From positions 2,640,354 through 2,704,353 of the forward strand of contig CP107246.1 in assembly GCA_030246985.1 (NCBI GenBank): a stretch of 64,000 nt of DNA, given 5' to 3'. The stretch's first letter is position 1, and each line of letters starts with the position of its first letter. The stretch comes from Candidatus Nitricoxidivorans perseverans (lineage in GTDB: Bacteria > Pseudomonadota > Gammaproteobacteria > Burkholderiales > Rhodocyclaceae). The position numbers and the translations under genes are program-made. Positions 61,889-64,000 of the stretch are shown in pieces. The notes under the pieces are model-generated. The model did no database searches and was not told the DNA's origin. It was given only the letters and a program-made list of their open reading frames with translations.

Positions 61889-62749
61889 ATGAAGATTGAA
61901 ATTATTCAGCGAATGCAAAATCAACTGGACACGGTTGTCCAGATGGTTCCGGGCGAGAACGTCGAATTCTGGTTTGCCCGGGATCTCCAGGAACCCCTTG
62001 GCTATGCCCGTTGGGAAAACTTCCTGACCGCCATCCGGCGAGCTATCGAATCTTGCGAATCAACAGGTTATAGCCCGGATGACCATTTTCGTGGCGTCAC
62101 GAAAATGGTCTCACTCGGCAGCGGTGCCGAGCGGCCCATCGAAGACTTCATGCTCACCCGCTACGCCTGCTACCTGATCGCCATGAACGGCGATCCGCGC
62201 AAGGAGCCGATCGCCTTCGCCCAAAGCTACTTTGCAACACAGACCCGGAAGCAGGAAGTCATCGAAGAGCGCATGCGCTTGCAGGCACGCCTCGATGCGC
62301 GGGACCGCTTACGCGAGTCCGAAAAGGCATTGTCGCAAAACATTTACGAGCGCGGCGTCGACGATGCCGGGTTTGGTCGTATCCGCTCCAAGGGCGACAC
62401 CGCGCTGTTCGGCGGTCACAGCACGCAGATGATGAAAGACAAGCTAGGCATCACAGCGACACGCCCACTCGCCGATTTCCTGCCCACCTTGACCATCGCT
62501 GCAAAGAATCTGGCGACGGAAATGACCAATCACAATGTTCAGCAAGAAGACCTGAAAGGCGAATCCGCCGTCACCGATGAGCATGTGCAGAACAACCTCA
62601 GTGTGCGCGACATGCTGGGGCAACGGGGAATCCAGCCGGAACGACTTCCCGCCGAAGAGGACATCAAGAAGTTGGAACGCCGGGTCAAGTCCGACGAGAA
62701 AAAACTGGAGAAGCTATCCGGTAAGTTGCCCGCACCGAAAAGCGACTGA
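61889..62749 (+). CDS. dinD: DNA damage-inducible protein D (DinD)
   Basis: A 286-aa protein matching DinD: FWFARDLQEPLGYARWENFL, MLTRYACYLIAMNGDPRKEPIAFAQ, IYERGVDDAGFGRIRSKGD, ALFGGHSTQMMKDKLGI and RPLADFLPTLTIAAKN. The N-terminal half resembles BRO-N phage antirepressor domains. In E. coli DinD is LexA-controlled and inhibits RecA activity. Here it stands inside the BREX operon: 12 bases after brxC, and pglX starts within its stop (TGATG). No LexA box is seen. Confidence 0.92.
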   Translation: MKIEIIQRMQNQLDTVVQMVPGENVEFWFARDLQEPLGYARWENFLTAIRRAIESCESTGYSPDDHFRGVTKMVSLGSGAERPIEDFMLTRYACYLIAMNGDPRKEPIAFAQSYFATQTRKQEVIEERMRLQARLDARDRLRESEKALSQNIYERGVDDAGFGRIRSKGDTALFGGHSTQMMKDKLGITATRPLADFLPTLTIAAKNLATEMTNHNVQQEDLKGESAVTDEHVQNNLSVRDMLGQRGIQPERLPAEEDIKKLERRVKSDEKKLEKLSGKLPAPKSD

Positions 62750-64000
62750 TGGAAACCACCAAACTACGTCGCTTCGCCCAATACGCCCGCCGCACCCTGC
62801 TGGAGCTGGTCGAGACGCGGCTGCAACTCGTCATGCAGACTGAGAGCGTCGCCCGGCGCGAGAACGCCGATGCGGTCAAAAAACTTGAAGAAGCAATCAA
62901 GCAATCTGGCCAGGAGCAGGTGATCGAGCGTGTGGCTTACACCTGGTTCAACCGCTTCTGCGCCTTGCGTTTCATGGATGTCAGCCGGTACACCCGCATC
63001 GGAGTGGTGTCGCCCACCGAAGGGCAGTTCCAGCCCGAGATTCTGGCTGAGGCCAAGATGGGCCACATCGACGAAGACATGGTAGCCGACAAGGCCCGCC
63101 AGAAAATTTCTGCGTTACTGGCCGGTAGAGTCCCCAGTCATGACCCACAGGGTGAAGCCTACCGCCTGCTGGTAGTCGCAGCCTGCAACGCCTGGCACAA
63201 GGCCATGCCATTTCTGTTCGAGCGCATCAACGACTACACCGAGCTACTGATGCCCGACGACCTGCTCTCGGGCAATTCCATTCTGGCCTACACCCGCGAG
63301 GCCATGACGCCCGATGCCTGCCAAGATGTCGAGGTTATTGGCTGGCTCTACCAGTTCTACATCTCCGAGAAAAAGGACGCAGTGTTCGAGGGGTTGAAGA
63401 AAAACCAGAAAATCACTCCGGAAAATATCCCGGCTGCCACGCAACTGTTCACTCCACACTGGATCGTGCGCTATCTGGTGGAAAACGCCCTCGGTCGCCT
63501 GTGGCTGCTCAACCGCCCGGTTCCCGGCTGGCGGAGAAAATGGAGTACTACATTCCCCCTGAGCAGCCCGAAACGGACTTTCTCAAGATCGGTAGTCCTG
63601 AAGAAATCAGGATTTGCGACCCGGCCTGCGGATCCGGCCACATGCTCACTTACACCTTCGACCTGCTGTACGCCATCTACGAGGAAGAGGGCTACGACTC
63701 GGCGGATATCCCGGAAAAGATTCTTACCCACAATCTCTATGGCATCGAGCTGGACGAACGTGCGGGTGAGTTGGCTGCATTTGCCCTGACCATGAAGGCT
63801 CGCGCCAAACAACGGCGCTTCTCAATAAGGGAATCAAGCCAAATATCTGTGTGCTCGAAAAAGTTGCGTTCGACCGCGAAGAACTGGACGAGTACATGAG
63901 CGCCGTTGGTCGAGACTTGTTCACCCATGGTCTGCGCGATACCCTGCAACAAAATTCAGTGAGCGCCGACAAACTTGTTCTTTGATCGTGCCAAAGGTCG
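62749..64000 (+). pseudogene. pglX: BREX adenine methyltransferase PglX, partial and frameshifted
   Basis: N-terminal third of the large BREX DNA methyltransferase. The start METTKLRRFAQYARRTLLELVETRLQLV and RVAYTWFNRFCALRFMD are typical, and the SAM motif DPACGSGHMLTYTFDLLY follows at about residue 285. The frame shifts at about 63520 (a G lost) and 63821 (a T lost), and several insertions and deletions occur in the last 60 bases, where a stop at 63983 results. The family sequence continues through each break. The gene runs past the right edge. Cut by the window, so the C-terminal domain cannot be judged. Confidence 0.88.

Overview
The window is GC-rich chromosomal DNA from a betaproteobacterium. 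The evidence is a complete 14-gene NADH dehydrogenase operon placed after tpiA, secG and tRNA-Leu, the order thrS-infC-rpmI-rplT-pheS-pheT-ihfA-merR, surE-pcm-nlpD-rpoS, and a dapA-bamC pair. A Rhodocyclales or Nitrosomonadales relative is likely, but I cannot fix the genus.

From the left edge to about 41.7 kb the DNA is dense core genome. It holds a c-di-GMP protein (EAL-CBS-GGDEF), tpiA, secG, tRNA-Leu, nuoA-N (3.3-17.3 kb) with mostly 1-14 base gene overlaps, and the translation block thrS to ihfA. Next come tRNA-Pro, the stationary-phase block surE-pcm-nlpD-rpoS, and on the opposite strand moxR-DUF58-transglutaminase-mltB. A deacetylase, dapA, bamC, a repeat-built lipoprotein, rlmD, a Bax inhibitor-1 protein, tRNA-Ser(TGA), queD, a radical SAM protein, a small regulator and lysC follow, ending at tRNA-Ser(GCT). 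Oddities in this part are a PheT without its tRNA-binding OB domain, a short NuoG, an ATA start for infC, and a terminator directly before pheS.

From tRNA-Ser(GCT) onward the DNA is an accessory island. It begins with a terminator and repeated ATTGTCCCC motifs that look like attachment-site material. A coupled four-gene cassette follows (DUF6398 protein, unknown protein, YecA-like SEC-C protein, CcbP-like calcium-binding protein), then an AlpA-like regulator with a winged-helix protein, and a two-gene tyrosine integrase unit on the minus strand.

From 48.0 to 56.7 kb lies an operon of a Cys-rich small protein, a large serine recombinase and two ParB/RepB-like genes. Three insertion sequences have broken it: two almost identical 1407-bp ISL3-family copies, one in each parB-like gene, and a 1925-bp IS1634-family element. 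Each has an exact target duplication (8, 8 and 5 bp). Removing them on paper restores both genes in frame (299 and 293 aa) and the ATGA overlaps between neighbours.

From 56.9 kb to the right edge is a type I BREX phage-defence operon: a small HTH gene, brxA, brxB, brxC, dinD and pglX (cut by the window edge). The brxC and pglX frames are broken by single-base deletions, and indels crowd together in the last 60 bases. This may be sequence error rather than gene death.
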